DNA of 64,000 bases from Pseudoalteromonas peptidolytica (GCF_012641745.1 NZ_WEHZ01000006.1:62001-126000); one strand, 5' to 3'. Numbered from the stretch's first letter, positions 53,993-63,600 are shown. Notes: generated from the letters alone by a model not told the origin. Numbers and translations are program-made.

Positions 53993-55261
53993 ATGATTAA
54001 AGATACAAGTGCGCAAGACAAACAAGTCGCCAAAAAAAGAACCATAAAAAAGCCAGTTATCGCTTTACTTACCCTTGGGATCACCTTAGGTGGATTAACC
54101 AGTGCTTGGCCAAGCATTAACACGATTTTATCTGCCGAGCAGGCGGTGTCGCGGGAGCAAATACGTCTTGCCACAGTCGTAAGAGGTGATATCAGCGAAG
54201 ATATTCGTGTTGAGGGGCGTACGCTCGCTGCGAATAACCCTGATTTATACGCTATTGCATCAGGCACGGTAACACTCAACGTTAAACCAGGTGATACCAT
54301 AGTTGCAGGACAAATTTTACTCAGCATTGACAGTCCTGAGTTGGATAATCGTCTACTTCAAGAGGAAGCGACGTTTGAACGGCTTCAAACAGAAGTTGAG
54401 CGCCAGCGGATCTCAATCAAGCAGCAGCTACTCGATACCAAACAACGCATGGAAATGGCGAAAGTAGAACTGGAAGCCGCTGAGCGGGAAATGGCGCGAT
54501 CAAAACAAAGTATCGAAAAGCAAATCATCTCAAAGCTAGAGCTTGAGCAGTCCATGGTCGAGCTAAAGCGCGCACAATTGCAAGAGCAGCATGCCATTGA
54601 GTCTTTAAAACTGGAGCAAGAGCGGCTCGCGTTTGAGCTCAAAAGTAGCGAACTCAGTCTAACTCGACAACAACATATTCTAGAAGAAGTGCAGCGTCAG
54701 GTTGCTGCACTTAATATTGTTTCGCCGCTGTCGGGGATTGTTGGTACGGTACATGTGCAGCAAAAACAGTTCGTGCAGCAAGATGCGGCGCTCATATCAT
54801 TGGTTGACCTTTCAGAGCTTGAAGTGGAAGCACAAATTCCTGAAATTTATGCAGAAAACCTAGGTGCAGGCATGGCCGCTGAGGTATTCATTAATCAATA
54901 TCAATACAGCGCTAAGCTAGTTGCAATTTCCCCTGAAATTGAAGCTGGCCGCGTGAGTGCACGGGTGCGATTTGACGAGCAGCCAAGTGGTCTTCGTCAA
55001 AATCAAAAGGTATCAACCAGAATTATTCTGTCGCAAAAGCAAGACGTACTCAAAGTAAAAAGAGGTGCATTTGTTGAAACAGGCGCTGGGCGTTTTACAT
55101 ACACAGTTGTCGGTGAGCAGGCAGATCAAACATCCATTCAGCTTGGTGTCAAAAGTATTTCTGAAGTTGAGGTTATCGATGGCTTGAGTGAGGGGCAAGA
55201 AATCGTGATCTCAAGTTTAGAGCCGTTCAATAACAAAGCGCGAGTGTTACTCGGTAAGTAA
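53993..55261 (+). CDS. Periplasmic adaptor (HlyD/MacA-type) of an ABC exporter
   Basis: A 422-residue protein with GGAGG five bases before the ATG. A basic cytoplasmic start is followed by one membrane helix (about residues 22-42). Next come half of a lipoyl-like domain (LYAIASGTVTLNVKPGDTIV), a long charged coiled-coil hairpin (about 118-240), and the second lipoyl half (ALNIVSPLSGIVGTVHVQQK). Beta-barrel and membrane-proximal domains complete it. It should link the ABC transporter to an outer-membrane channel, although no TolC-type gene is in the cluster. It is the first gene behind the sigma-54 promoter. Confidence 0.9.
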   Translation: MIKDTSAQDKQVAKKRTIKKPVIALLTLGITLGGLTSAWPSINTILSAEQAVSREQIRLATVVRGDISEDIRVEGRTLAANNPDLYAIASGTVTLNVKPGDTIVAGQILLSIDSPELDNRLLQEEATFERLQTEVERQRISIKQQLLDTKQRMEMAKVELEAAEREMARSKQSIEKQIISKLELEQSMVELKRAQLQEQHAIESLKLEQERLAFELKSSELSLTRQQHILEEVQRQVAALNIVSPLSGIVGTVHVQQKQFVQQDAALISLVDLSELEVEAQIPEIYAENLGAGMAAEVFINQYQYSAKLVAISPEIEAGRVSARVRFDEQPSGLRQNQKVSTRIILSQKQDVLKVKRGAFVETGAGRFTYTVVGEQADQTSIQLGVKSISEVEVIDGLSEGQEIVISSLEPFNNKARVLLGK

Positions 55262-55300
55262 GTCAGCCGCGCATAAAATAAGAATGAGAAGGAATAAGTA

Positions 55301-55996
55301 ATGTTAAAAATGAATGAAGTAAGCAAAATTTACCGCACTGATCTGATTGAGACCCATGCGCTGAGCAATGTGAATTTGAGCATAGATGAGGGGGAATTTA
55401 TTGCCGTTACCGGTCCGTCAGGTTCAGGCAAAACGACTTTTTTGAATATTGCCGGTTTGTTAGAGCGCTTTGAACGTGGAGACTACTATTTAGATGGTGA
55501 AAACGTTGCCAATCTTAACGATAAAAAGCTGTCACAGCTAAGAAATGAAAAAATTGGTTTTATCTTTCAAGGCTTTAATCTTATCAGCGACTTATCTTTA
55601 TATGATAACGTTGAAGTTCCTCTTATTTTCAGAGGAATAAAAGCCAGTGAGCGCAAAAAGCGCATTGAAGAAGCACTTGAGCTTGTTGGACTTGCAAGCC
55701 GCATGAAACACTACCCGGCACAGCTAAGTGGTGGGCAGCAGCAGCGTGTTGCCATTGCCAGAGCATTAGCTGGAAAACCTCGGTTCTTGTTAGCAGATGA
55801 GCCAACGGGTAATTTAGACAGCTTAATGGCAAGGCAAGTGATGGACTTATTACAAGAAGTAAACCAAGCGGGTACTACATTGATTATGGTAACGCATGAC
55901 AATGAGCTGGCAAGACGAGCAGGTCGTAACATTCAAATTCTTGATGGCGAACTCACTGACATCACTAAATCTCAACTAACTGATCTGGCAGTGTAG
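55301..55996 (+). CDS. ABC transporter ATP-binding protein (MacB/LolD type)
   Basis: A 231-residue ATPase domain protein. The Walker A GPSGSGKT is at residues 37-44. The Q-loop region is FIFQGFNLISDLSLYDNV, the signature is LSGGQQQRVAIARA, Walker B is FLLADEPTGNLDS, and the switch histidine is in MVTHD. The spacing fits the MacB/LolD/FtsE subclass that drives FtsX-like permeases by mechanotransmission. It pairs with the two permease genes that follow after 9 and 11 bp of intervals. Confidence 0.93.
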   Translation: MLKMNEVSKIYRTDLIETHALSNVNLSIDEGEFIAVTGPSGSGKTTFLNIAGLLERFERGDYYLDGENVANLNDKKLSQLRNEKIGFIFQGFNLISDLSLYDNVEVPLIFRGIKASERKKRIEEALELVGLASRMKHYPAQLSGGQQQRVAIARALAGKPRFLLADEPTGNLDSLMARQVMDLLQEVNQAGTTLIMVTHDNELARRAGRNIQILDGELTDITKSQLTDLAV

Positions 55997-56005
55997 GAGC
56001 AGGCA

Positions 56006-57367
56006 ATGAAAGAATTAGTAATGTTAGCTTGGCAAGGGTTAAAACAAAAGCCCAAGCTCAGTGCACTGATGGTGATCAACCTAGCAGTTGGGATCACATT
56101 AATGTTAACGATGTCTGCTATTGTGAAACAAAGCAGTAGTGAGGTAATTGGCTACAAGGGGGATAGCTTATACACAGCTGGCCTCAACTATTTTGACGTC
56201 GATGAAGACGTAAACGACTTTAGGCAGTTTCCTCGTTGGACGTATCAAGATGCTCAGGCCCTTCAACAAGCGAATTTACCGTATGAATATGTATCGTTTA
56301 ACTATACCACTGAATTTATCGTGGGGCTTGCAGATAATTCAGTTAGGCCAATAAGTGTTGAGGCGTCAGGTACAGATAGTGGGATGTTTAATGTGCTTGA
56401 TGTGCCGTTTATCTATGGTACCGCGTGGAATGCGCAAAGCGAGAAAAGTGGCGAAGCAATCGCTGTTATCAGCAAACATGCCAACGATCACTTATTTGGT
56501 GGAGTAGACTCTGTAGGGCAGTTTATTCAGGTTCAGGGAGAGCAAATACGAGTTGCTGGTGTAGTCGACCTAACGCGCTATAAACGTCGCTTTCAAGATT
56601 TAAGTTTTAGTAATAATTATAATCACGACGTATTTATCCCTCTAAATTATGCTTATGCGCAAAACTTTCCGAGAACGGGACAGGTAACGTGTAGAACCGA
56701 CGACTTATACACAACAATCAGCCCTCGTAGTGGCAGTATCGATATGCTGAAAAGTGCAGAATGTGGTTATTTGACGGTGTGGTTTCAATACCACAATGAC
56801 GTAGAATTGGTGCAGTTGGCCGAATTAAAAACATGGTTGAATAATTATATTAAGCAGCAGCAAGCGCTTGGTCGTTTTCAACATAAAAACCTTACCGACT
56901 TTTATAGCATGGGCGAGTTGTATATTTTGATCCAGCGCTTTATGGCATGGGAAGCTATTTACCTGACTTTTTCTTACTTATTATTTGGTATTTGTCTAGT
57001 CAATACCGTTGGTATTCTGCTGGCTAAATTTCAAGCTAATCGCAAACTTATTTCCCTATATAGGGCACTTGGTGCCAACCAAAGCGTGATCATGATCATT
57101 CACTTTTTAGAGATTTTAATGTTAACCCTAGCTGCCATTGTCCTTGGGTTTATATTGGCGTTCGCAGGTCTTGAATTGATGTTCCATTTACGCATGTACC
57201 AAACTGACTATATGGCCATAGCAGAGCAAGTAAGGCAAATCTATCAGTTCGATAGTGAATTGGCGCTTGTGACAACGCTAGGTATTTTCTTGGCAGTCGG
57301 ACTGTCTGGACTATATCCGGTGTACCGCAGTAGCCGCGTATCACCAGCATCGGAATTAAGGGGATAA
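56006..57367 (+). CDS. FtsX-like ABC permease with MacB periplasmic domain, first
   Basis: A 453-residue protein. One membrane helix (about residues 18-40) is followed by a large periplasmic domain (about 45-300, MacB_PCD-like). Three helices (about 312-342, 362-390, 418-445) then form the FtsX domain, which ends GLYPVYRSSRVSPASELRG. The periplasmic part contains three cysteines (CRTDD, AECGY and a distant one), which is unusual for the family. It probably forms a heterodimer with the next gene product, because each is a half-permease. GGAGC lies before the ATG. Confidence 0.88.
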   Translation: MKELVMLAWQGLKQKPKLSALMVINLAVGITLMLTMSAIVKQSSSEVIGYKGDSLYTAGLNYFDVDEDVNDFRQFPRWTYQDAQALQQANLPYEYVSFNYTTEFIVGLADNSVRPISVEASGTDSGMFNVLDVPFIYGTAWNAQSEKSGEAIAVISKHANDHLFGGVDSVGQFIQVQGEQIRVAGVVDLTRYKRRFQDLSFSNNYNHDVFIPLNYAYAQNFPRTGQVTCRTDDLYTTISPRSGSIDMLKSAECGYLTVWFQYHNDVELVQLAELKTWLNNYIKQQQALGRFQHKNLTDFYSMGELYILIQRFMAWEAIYLTFSYLLFGICLVNTVGILLAKFQANRKLISLYRALGANQSVIMIIHFLEILMLTLAAIVLGFILAFAGLELMFHLRMYQTDYMAIAEQVRQIYQFDSELALVTTLGIFLAVGLSGLYPVYRSSRVSPASELRG

Positions 57368-57369
57368 AC

Positions 57370-58590
57370 ATGGCGATTAAACACATTCTAAGCTTAATTC
57401 TAAAGCAAAAAAGTATTGCGTTATTAATTATTTTACAAATAGCTATCACAGTGATGATTGTCAGCAATACCGCATTTATTAGCTACGCAACATTACAAAA
57501 TTGGTTGATCCCATCAAAGCTTGAAGAGCGTCAAATACTCAATGTCACGACGCGGGTATTTGATACCTCAACCGATGTCCCAGCCCTAATAGAAAAGGAC
57601 ATTCAAGCGATTGAAAAAGTGCCTGGTGTTATTGCAGCGTCTTATGCTGGTCGAGAGTTGGTATTGAATAGCTTAGGCCCAGGATGGACTATTTTTAAAG
57701 ACACCCAACCAGAAACTGACTACCGTGTATTTGGTTATTTTGGTCTTGATGAAAAAGGCGCAGATGTACTTGGACTTGAGCTTGTTGAGGGGCGTAAATT
57801 TTATGCCAGTGAATATATTAAAGGAGATGAAACAACCAAAAATGCAGGGGTTATGATGATAAGTGAAGAGCTAGCTAAGTCGTTATTTGGTGATAGCTCT
57901 GCGCTCGGTCAATCCGTGTACATTTCAAGGCAGCGCATCGCGCATCAAGTTATTGGTGTATATAAAGGCAAAATGCTGGGAGAAGGTGCAACGTATAGCC
58001 AACAGCCATATCATTCCGGAATTGTTCCTGAAGTTATTTGGGGCAATCGTCAGCGGGTAAATTACTTAGTCAGAGTCGAAGCTGGAGTGTCTGAGCGGGT
58101 GCTCGAAGACGTCGAAACCGCACTCTATCATACAGATGGGCGAATGGTTGACCGAGTCGAGTTTGTAGGCAGAGCTAAAAAACGTTTATGGGATGGCCGG
58201 AGCACCTTTGCGCTCACCATGGCAGGGATCAGCCTGATTGCTTGTGTGGTAACAGCACTTGGCATCGTTGCACTCGTTAGCTTTTCTGTTAGCTTACGTA
58301 AAAAAGATCACGGCATACTGCGTGCTCTGGGAGCTTCTAAAGGTCAAGTAATGTGGTCTTTAATAAAAGAAAATACAATTTTAGTCTTTATCGGTTTAGT
58401 GCTAGGCTTTGGCCTCTCGATTTTGCTTTACTATTTTTTGATGCACAACGTTCGCGTGCAAAGTGTGGTGGAGATCCCGTTATTAGTCGGGGTTGCTATT
58501 TTCACTTGGCTTGTAAGCACCCTTGCGGTGTACGTGCCAGCCAAAGAGGCGGCTAAAGTGTCACCGGCTCAAGTAACCAAATCGAGTTAA
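57370..58590 (+). CDS. FtsX-like ABC permease with MacB periplasmic domain, second
   Basis: A 406-residue protein starting 2 bp after the first permease. It has the same order: one N-terminal helix (about residues 16-36), a periplasmic domain (about 40-270), then three helices (about 278-305, 328-352, 370-392). The C-terminal PAKEAAKVSPAQV is the conserved FtsX-domain end. The two permeases differ widely in sequence, so the transporter is a heteromer of the MacB type rather than the usual fused homodimer. The substrate is unknown, and peptides or lipids are typical for the family. Confidence 0.9.
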   Translation: MAIKHILSLILKQKSIALLIILQIAITVMIVSNTAFISYATLQNWLIPSKLEERQILNVTTRVFDTSTDVPALIEKDIQAIEKVPGVIAASYAGRELVLNSLGPGWTIFKDTQPETDYRVFGYFGLDEKGADVLGLELVEGRKFYASEYIKGDETTKNAGVMMISEELAKSLFGDSSALGQSVYISRQRIAHQVIGVYKGKMLGEGATYSQQPYHSGIVPEVIWGNRQRVNYLVRVEAGVSERVLEDVETALYHTDGRMVDRVEFVGRAKKRLWDGRSTFALTMAGISLIACVVTALGIVALVSFSVSLRKKDHGILRALGASKGQVMWSLIKENTILVFIGLVLGFGLSILLYYFLMHNVRVQSVVEIPLLVGVAIFTWLVSTLAVYVPAKEAAKVSPAQVTKSS

Positions 58591-58605
58591 TAATAAAAAC
58601 AACAA

Positions 58606-58621
58606 AGCCCCGTATGGGGCT
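58606..58621 (+). terminator. Short hairpin between the second permease and the response regulator
   Basis: AGCCCC, GTAT and GGGGCT form a 6-bp GC-rich stem with a tetraloop. Only AAATCT follows, so it is at most a leaky terminator that would lower read-through into the two-component genes. Confidence 0.5.
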
Positions 58622-58651
58622 AAATCTATAAATTAGGATCAAAAAGCGTTC

Positions 58652-59971
58652 ATGAGTGTATTGGTAATTGACGATAATCCAGATGTAATTCAAGCCATTA
58701 AAGTCCTTCTGTTGCTCAACGATATTCAGTGTGAAGGTGTCACTTCTCCGCAGCAAGGGTTAGAGATGGTGCGCAGTAAGCAATTCGACTTGGTCATTCA
58801 AGACATGAACTTTACGCGGGATACCACAAGTGGCGACGAAGGCAAAGCGCTGTATAAAGCGATTCGAGATATAGAGCCTGACTTGCCTATCATCTTACTT
58901 ACCGCGTGGACAAACCTAGAAATGGCGGTAGAGCTTATTAAAGATGGTGCGGCAGACTACCTAGCTAAACCTTGGAAAGACCATAAGTTGATCACCTCAG
59001 TGAAAAATTTGCTCGAAATGCGTGAATTGCAAGAGCAGGTGAGTAGCGCGGCAAATCAGCGTAATGCGCGAGTGCAAAAATTAAAGGCACAATATGATTT
59101 GTGTGGTGTGGTGGTTGCCGATCCTGCCATGTTGAGCTTGCTCGAAATGGCAACTCAGGTTGCCCATTCTGATGCACCAATATTGATCACAGGACCAAAC
59201 GGGGCAGGTAAAGAAAAAATTGCAGAAATCGTGCAAGCCAATAGCAGCTATAAACATAAGCCCTTTATTAAGGTAAATGCTGGAGCTATTCCAGCTGACC
59301 TGATTGAGGCCGAATTATTTGGGGTTGAAAGTGGTGCGTATACAGGCGCACAAAAAGCCAGAGCTGGGCGCTTTGAAGCGGCTGATGGCGGAACCCTATT
59401 TTTGGATGAGATAGGTAACTTGTCTTTGGCTGGTCAACAAAAATTACTGCGAGTATTGCAAAGCGGTGAGTTTGAACGTGTTGGCAGTACGGTGACAAAA
59501 AAGGTCAATGTAAGGGTAATAAGTGCTACCAATAGTAATTTACCAGAAGCTATCCGTGCAGGTGCTTTTAGAGAAGACTTGTATTACCGAATTAACATGA
59601 TAGAGCTGAAGCTGCCGCCATTGTCTGAACGTAAAGAAGATATAGCCGAGTTGGTAGAACACTTTTTACCTAGCAATAAAACAATAAGCAACGCGGCAAT
59701 GAAGCAGTTAAAGCATCATTCTTGGCCGGGTAACGTCCGAGAGCTAGAAAACACCATAGGTCGCGCAGTGCTGCTGAGCTCAGGACAAGAAATTGAATGC
59801 GCGCATTTGGCGATTCAAACGCCGCAGCATGGAACTGTACTTGAGTACACACAAGCAGATATTCAAGCAGCGTTAGACAGTGCGGATGGCGTTGTTAGTA
59901 AAGCTGCAAGAAAGCTTGGGCTAAGCAGACAGGCACTATACCGCAGAATGGAGAAGTTTGGTTTAAAATGA
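58652..59971 (+). CDS. Sigma-54-dependent response regulator (NtrC family)
   Basis: A 439-residue protein with three domains. The receiver (about 1-120) has DD at 7-8, the phospho-acceptor D51 in VIQDMNF and the lysine in LAKPW. The AAA+ domain (about 150-375) has Walker A GPNGAGKE (181-188), GAYTGA (228-233) and [10 protein letters not shown]. The Fis-type helix-turn-helix is at the end ([20 protein letters not shown]). GAYTGA replaces the usual GAFTGA, a Phe to Tyr change that several active family members also carry. It most likely activates the -24/-12 promoter at 53926 through the TGTCCG sites. The kinase overlaps its stop by 4 bases. Confidence 0.93.
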   Translation: MSVLVIDDNPDVIQAIKVLLLLNDIQCEGVTSPQQGLEMVRSKQFDLVIQDMNFTRDTTSGDEGKALYKAIRDIEPDLPIILLTAWTNLEMAVELIKDGAADYLAKPWKDHKLITSVKNLLEMRELQEQVSSAANQRNARVQKLKAQYDLCGVVVADPAMLSLLEMATQVAHSDAPILITGPNGAGKEKIAEIVQANSSYKHKPFIKVNAGAIPADLIEAELFGVESGAYTGAQKARAGRFEAADGGTLFLDEIGNLSLAGQQKLLRVLQSGEFERVGSTVTKKVNVRVISATNSNLPEAIRAGAFREDLYYRINMIELKLPPLSERKEDIAELVEHFLPSNKTISNAAMKQLKHHSWPGNVRELENTIGRAVLLSSGQEIECAHLAIQTPQHGTVLEYTQADIQAALDSADGVVSKAARKLGLSRQALYRRMEKFGLK

Positions 59972-61305
59972 CGGTATCTCTTCAAGCAGCAGTGTCTGCA
60001 TGCGTTTTTATCTCATTGTTAGTATTTGCAAGTGTTGTTGGCTTTGCTTCGGCTTTATTGTGGCCTATCACATTATCGCTGTCAGCTGGGCTCCTTAGTG
60101 CAGCGCTTGTGGGACTATTAAGCGTTCAATATTGTATTGGACGCCAGCAGCGAATAATCGATTGTTTGACAAGTGGGCTTCGTAGCTTTAAAGATCAAGA
60201 TTTCTCAATTCAAATTACCCATTTTGACAGCATAGAAATGGCTGACTTAATTCTAGAATATAATCGTTTATCGACAACACTAAAAAAGCAGCGCCACGCC
60301 ACAAGCCAACGAGAGTTGTTACTCGATACGATTTTACAAGTGTCCCCGGTATCTATTTTGTTGCTCAACCAATTTGACCAAGTCATATACGCTAACGACA
60401 AAGCCGGAAAATTACTTAATAACAATAAGTCGTTAAGCGGCCTAGTGCTTCATCATGCCATTGCAAATGCAGACCCAAAGCTGCAAACTATTTTGCTACA
60501 AAAAGAATCCGGATTTGTGACTTTTCAAGCCAATGATGAAAAGCAAAGCTATTACTTTTCAAGGCAGAGCATAACGCTCAACCACCAGCCACATGTATTG
60601 TTAATGTGTCAAAACTTATCCAGCGAAATGAGCCGTCAAGAAGTGGGGCTATGGAAAAACGCCATTCGGCTGATAAGTCATGAGCTTAATAATTCATTAG
60701 CGCCCATTTCTTCGTTGACCAACTCGGCAAATACAATTGTAGAGCGCAGCGCCAAAGAGCAAAACCACGCCCTTATTCAACTATTGCCCGACATGCTCTC
60801 GACGATTAACCGCCGCACGGAAAACCTCAGTGAATTTGTGGCTAAATATAGCGAATTTGCAAGATTACCTGCGCCAAATATTACAGAGCAACCCTTGCAG
60901 CCTTTACTTGATACCGTTAGCAAACTTTATGACTTTACTTTGCTGGCTCCACTCCCTGTAGAAAGTGCCTTTTTCGATCCTATACAGGTAGAGCAGGTGT
61001 TGATTAATTTAGTTAAAAATGCGCATGAATCAGGGTCTAAGATAGATGAAATAGGCGTGAAGCTGCTGGTTGATTATCAACGACTCATTGTTGTAGTCGT
61101 GGATAGAGGGGCGGGAATGGAAGAAGAAAAGCTTGCAAATGCAGTACTGCCATTTTTCTCCACAAAACCAAGTGGTACAGGTATAGGGCTGAGTATTTGT
61201 AATGAAGTCGCCATTGCCCACGGTGGACAACTTAAGCTATTTAATCGCAAAAAAGGTGGCTTAATGGTGCAGTTTGATTTACCACTCGTCGCACCAAAAG
61301 CATAG
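59968..61305 (+). CDS. Membrane sensor histidine kinase (NtrY/NtrB-like)
   Basis: A 445-residue kinase. Two N-terminal helices (about residues 8-28 and 32-55) have almost no periplasmic loop, so it probably senses within the membrane or through another protein. A HAMP-like linker and a PAS-like domain (about 115-220) follow. The phosphorylated histidine is H238 in RLISHELNNSLAPISS. The ATPase domain has LVNLVKNAHES-type N-box residues, DRGAGMEEE and GTGIGLSIC. It overlaps the regulator gene by ATGA, so the two are a cognate pair. This layout suits sensing of envelope or membrane-active compounds, an inference. Confidence 0.92.
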   Translation: MTVSLQAAVSACVFISLLVFASVVGFASALLWPITLSLSAGLLSAALVGLLSVQYCIGRQQRIIDCLTSGLRSFKDQDFSIQITHFDSIEMADLILEYNRLSTTLKKQRHATSQRELLLDTILQVSPVSILLLNQFDQVIYANDKAGKLLNNNKSLSGLVLHHAIANADPKLQTILLQKESGFVTFQANDEKQSYYFSRQSITLNHQPHVLLMCQNLSSEMSRQEVGLWKNAIRLISHELNNSLAPISSLTNSANTIVERSAKEQNHALIQLLPDMLSTINRRTENLSEFVAKYSEFARLPAPNITEQPLQPLLDTVSKLYDFTLLAPLPVESAFFDPIQVEQVLINLVKNAHESGSKIDEIGVKLLVDYQRLIVVVVDRGAGMEEEKLANAVLPFFSTKPSGTGIGLSICNEVAIAHGGQLKLFNRKKGGLMVQFDLPLVAPKA

Positions 61306-61324
61306 CTTTGTAATGACACTTACC

Positions 61325-61576
61325 CATATCTGGTAGGAGCGGGTTCACCCCGCGATCTTTTAGGTTGTAATACCGCACCCTATGCCACGAAAATCTTTTT
61401 GCTCGGATAAATCAAGACCTACAAATAACAAGCTTCACAGGTTTAGCCTGTTGGCCTCACTTTCTGTTAAGCTCATATCTGGTAGGAGCGGGTTCACCCC
61501 GCGATCTTTTAGGTTGTAATGCCGCACCCTAAGCGGCGGAAATCTTTGTCGTGGTAAATCACGACCTACAAATAAC
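61325..61576. repeat. Two tandem copies of a REP-type inverted pair
   Basis: CATATCTGGTAGGAGCGGG opens two copies, 149 bp apart (GGTAGG at 61332 and 61481). Each has the core GGGTTCACCCCGCGATC at one end and an opposing ATCACGACCTAC or ATCAAGACCTAC at the other, so GTAGG at the left can pair with CCTAC at the right. The core equals that in the array at 53244-53791 and resembles the REP sequences of Pseudomonas. These copies fill the 350-bp gap 61306-61655. No RAYT transposase is in the window. Confidence 0.85.
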
Positions 61577-61655
61577 TCCTGTTGAGCGCATATCTATCGA
61601 CAGGCAAAGGCAGAGCAGCGATACTCAAGCAAATTGACCATATAGGGATATAAAC

Positions 61656-62096
61656 TTGAACGCGCAAACTCAAACCAATAACTACTTTTTACTCTTTGCC
61701 GGCGTGTGTACAGCGATTGCCGCAGTGGCGCACATTGGCTGCATTATCTTCGGTGCATCTTGGTATCGATTTTTTGGTGCCGGCGAAGAAATGGCTACTA
61801 TGGCCGAGGAAGGGCTTATTTATCCTCACCTTATCACTGCCGTTATCGCTACAATTTTACTGCTCTGGTCATGCTATGCGTTTTCAGGGGCAAAATTGGT
61901 CCGGCAATTACCTTTGATGAAAACCGCTTTATGTGTAATAAGTTTAATTTTCTTAATAAGAGGAGTTGGCTTTGTTTTTATCATGCCAACTATCCCTGAT
62001 AACAGCATGACATTTTGGTGGGTGAGCTCCTCCATTTGCTTGGTCATAGGCGGCGCTTTTGCGCTTGGAACCAAAAAAGCTTGGTCAAAAATTTAG
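61656..62096 (+). CDS. Four-helix membrane protein of unknown function
   Basis: A 146-residue protein starting at a TTG with AGGGA about 9 bases upstream. Four membrane helices are visible, at about residues 9-31, 57-77, 86-110 and 118-138. A conserved-looking HIGCIIFGASWYRFFGAGE lies after the first. It resembles small DoxX-like or uncharacterised four-helix proteins of proteobacteria, but I cannot name a family with confidence. It stands alone between REP repeats and the catalase gene, which faces it. Confidence 0.72.
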   Translation: MNAQTQTNNYFLLFAGVCTAIAAVAHIGCIIFGASWYRFFGAGEEMATMAEEGLIYPHLITAVIATILLLWSCYAFSGAKLVRQLPLMKTALCVISLIFLIRGVGFVFIMPTIPDNSMTFWWVSSSICLVIGGAFALGTKKAWSKI

Positions 62097-62103
62097 CCGT
62101 TTT

Positions 62104-62132
62104 AAAAGCCAGCACTTCAGGTGCTAGCTTTT
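62104..62132. terminator. Bidirectional terminator between the membrane protein and catalase genes
   Basis: AAAAGCCAGCAC and GTGCTAGCTTTT pair with one mismatch around a TTCAG loop, with A and T runs on the two sides. It serves both converging genes. Confidence 0.85.
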
Positions 62133-62153
62133 ATTCAGATTGGGGAGCTAACC

Positions 62154-63600
62154 TTATTGATCCAGTGCTGTTCTAACACCGGCTTCAAGTTCTTCGTGAA
62201 CAGATTTAAATAACCCAAGTTGGCGTTCTATGATATGTTCAGGTACACCCGCCATCGCGCGCACTATGTTGCCGTACAAGCGCTGCTTTTGGGCATCATC
62301 AAATAGGCAATATAAAGCACGAGGCTGTGAAAAGTCATCATTATCTTCGCGGTGGTCGTATCTATCTGCCATTCCCTCAAGTTCAAGAGCTGGGCGTTTA
62401 TACTCTGGACTCTCTTTTGGGCCTCCCATTGAGTTAGGCTCGTAGTAAGCATCTTCGTTGCCACCGGGTTCATTGTTAAAGAACCGCATTGCACCGTCTT
62501 TGTGGTAATGATGCACCGGGCATTTTGGGCGATTAACAGGCAATGCCTCATAATGGGTACCGAGTCGGTAGCGGTGCGCATCAGCATAAGAGAAAATGCG
62601 TGCTTGCAACAAACATTTTATCCGGAGAAAATCCAATTCCAGATACTACATTAGACGGACTAAATGCGGCTTGTTCTATATCAGCAAAATAATTGTCTGG
62701 TATGCGATTTAATTCGAGTGTACCAACATCGATGAGGGGAAAGTCGCCATGTGGCCATACTTTGGTTAGATCAAACGGATTGTGTTGGAACTGTTTTGCT
62801 TGCGCTTCAGTCATCACCTGAATTTTCATATCCCATTTCGGATAATTTCCGCGTTCTATCGCCGCTAGCAAGTCCTCTTGAAAACTCTCCCTGCTTTCGC
62901 CAATTACCGTTTTAGACTCTTCATCAGTATGATACTGGTGGCCTTGCTGGGTTTTCATATGGAACTTTACCCAAACTCTTTGGTTCTCTTCATTGATCAA
63001 ACTAAAGGTGTGAGAGCCATAGCCATTCATGTGTCTCACATCCGTTGGCAAGCCACGATCAGACATTAAAATTAATACTTGATGCAGGCTTTCCGGTGAC
63101 AGAGACCAAAAGTCCCATTGCGCGGTGTTAGAGCGCAGGTGAGTTTTTGGGTGACGTTTTTGGGTGTGAATAAAATCTGGGAATTTATACGGATCACGGA
63201 CAAAAAAGACGGGGGTATTATTGCCAACTAAACCCCAATTACCTTCTTCAGTGTAAAACTTTATCGAGAAACCTCTTACGTCACGCTCAGCATCCGCAAC
63301 CCCTTTTTCGCCAGCTACCGTTGAAAAGCGCATCAGAATATCGGTTTGCTTGCCAACCTCAGCAAACAGTTTTGCCTTGGTATACTGGCTTATGTTGTTT
63401 GTTACTGTAAATGTTCCAAATGCACCCCATCCCTTAGCGTGAACGGTACGCTCTGGAATCCGCTCTCTATTTTGATACGCCAGTTTTTCGATCAACTGGT
63501 AATCCTCAACCAGCAGTGGACCTTGAGGGCCTGCGGTCAAACTATTTTGATTATCGGCGATTGGATTACCTGCGGTGGTCGTTAATGAACATTTCGTCAT
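62154..63600 (-). pseudogene. katA: Clade-3-type catalase gene interrupted by a frameshift
   Basis: The two parts of one monofunctional haem catalase lie in different frames. Part one (63600-62581) starts at ATG, includes the active-site histidine in [15 protein letters not shown] and the asparagine in [14 protein letters not shown], and runs to IGFSPDKM, after which it reads 10 wrong residues to a stop. Part two continues as [17 protein letters not shown], with the haem-ligand tyrosine, to the C-terminus at 62154. An AACA duplication at 62608-62615 explains the shift. Without it the protein would be about 480 residues, the family length. The truncated product lacks the haem ligand and should be inactive. 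A sequencing error remains possible. Confidence 0.88.
62608..62615. repeat. 4-bp tandem duplication causing the catalase frameshift
   Basis: AACAAACA on the plus strand is two copies of AACA (TGTTTGTT in the gene's direction). Removing one copy turns ATGTTTGTTGCAAGCACGC into ATGTTGCAAGCACGC, which reads MLQAR and restores the conserved catalase frame. Confidence 0.88.

Noticed and set aside
62581..63600. Two separate functional catalase-related genes
   Set aside because: Neither part is complete. The conserved protein resumes exactly after the 4-bp duplication, so a single broken gene explains both.
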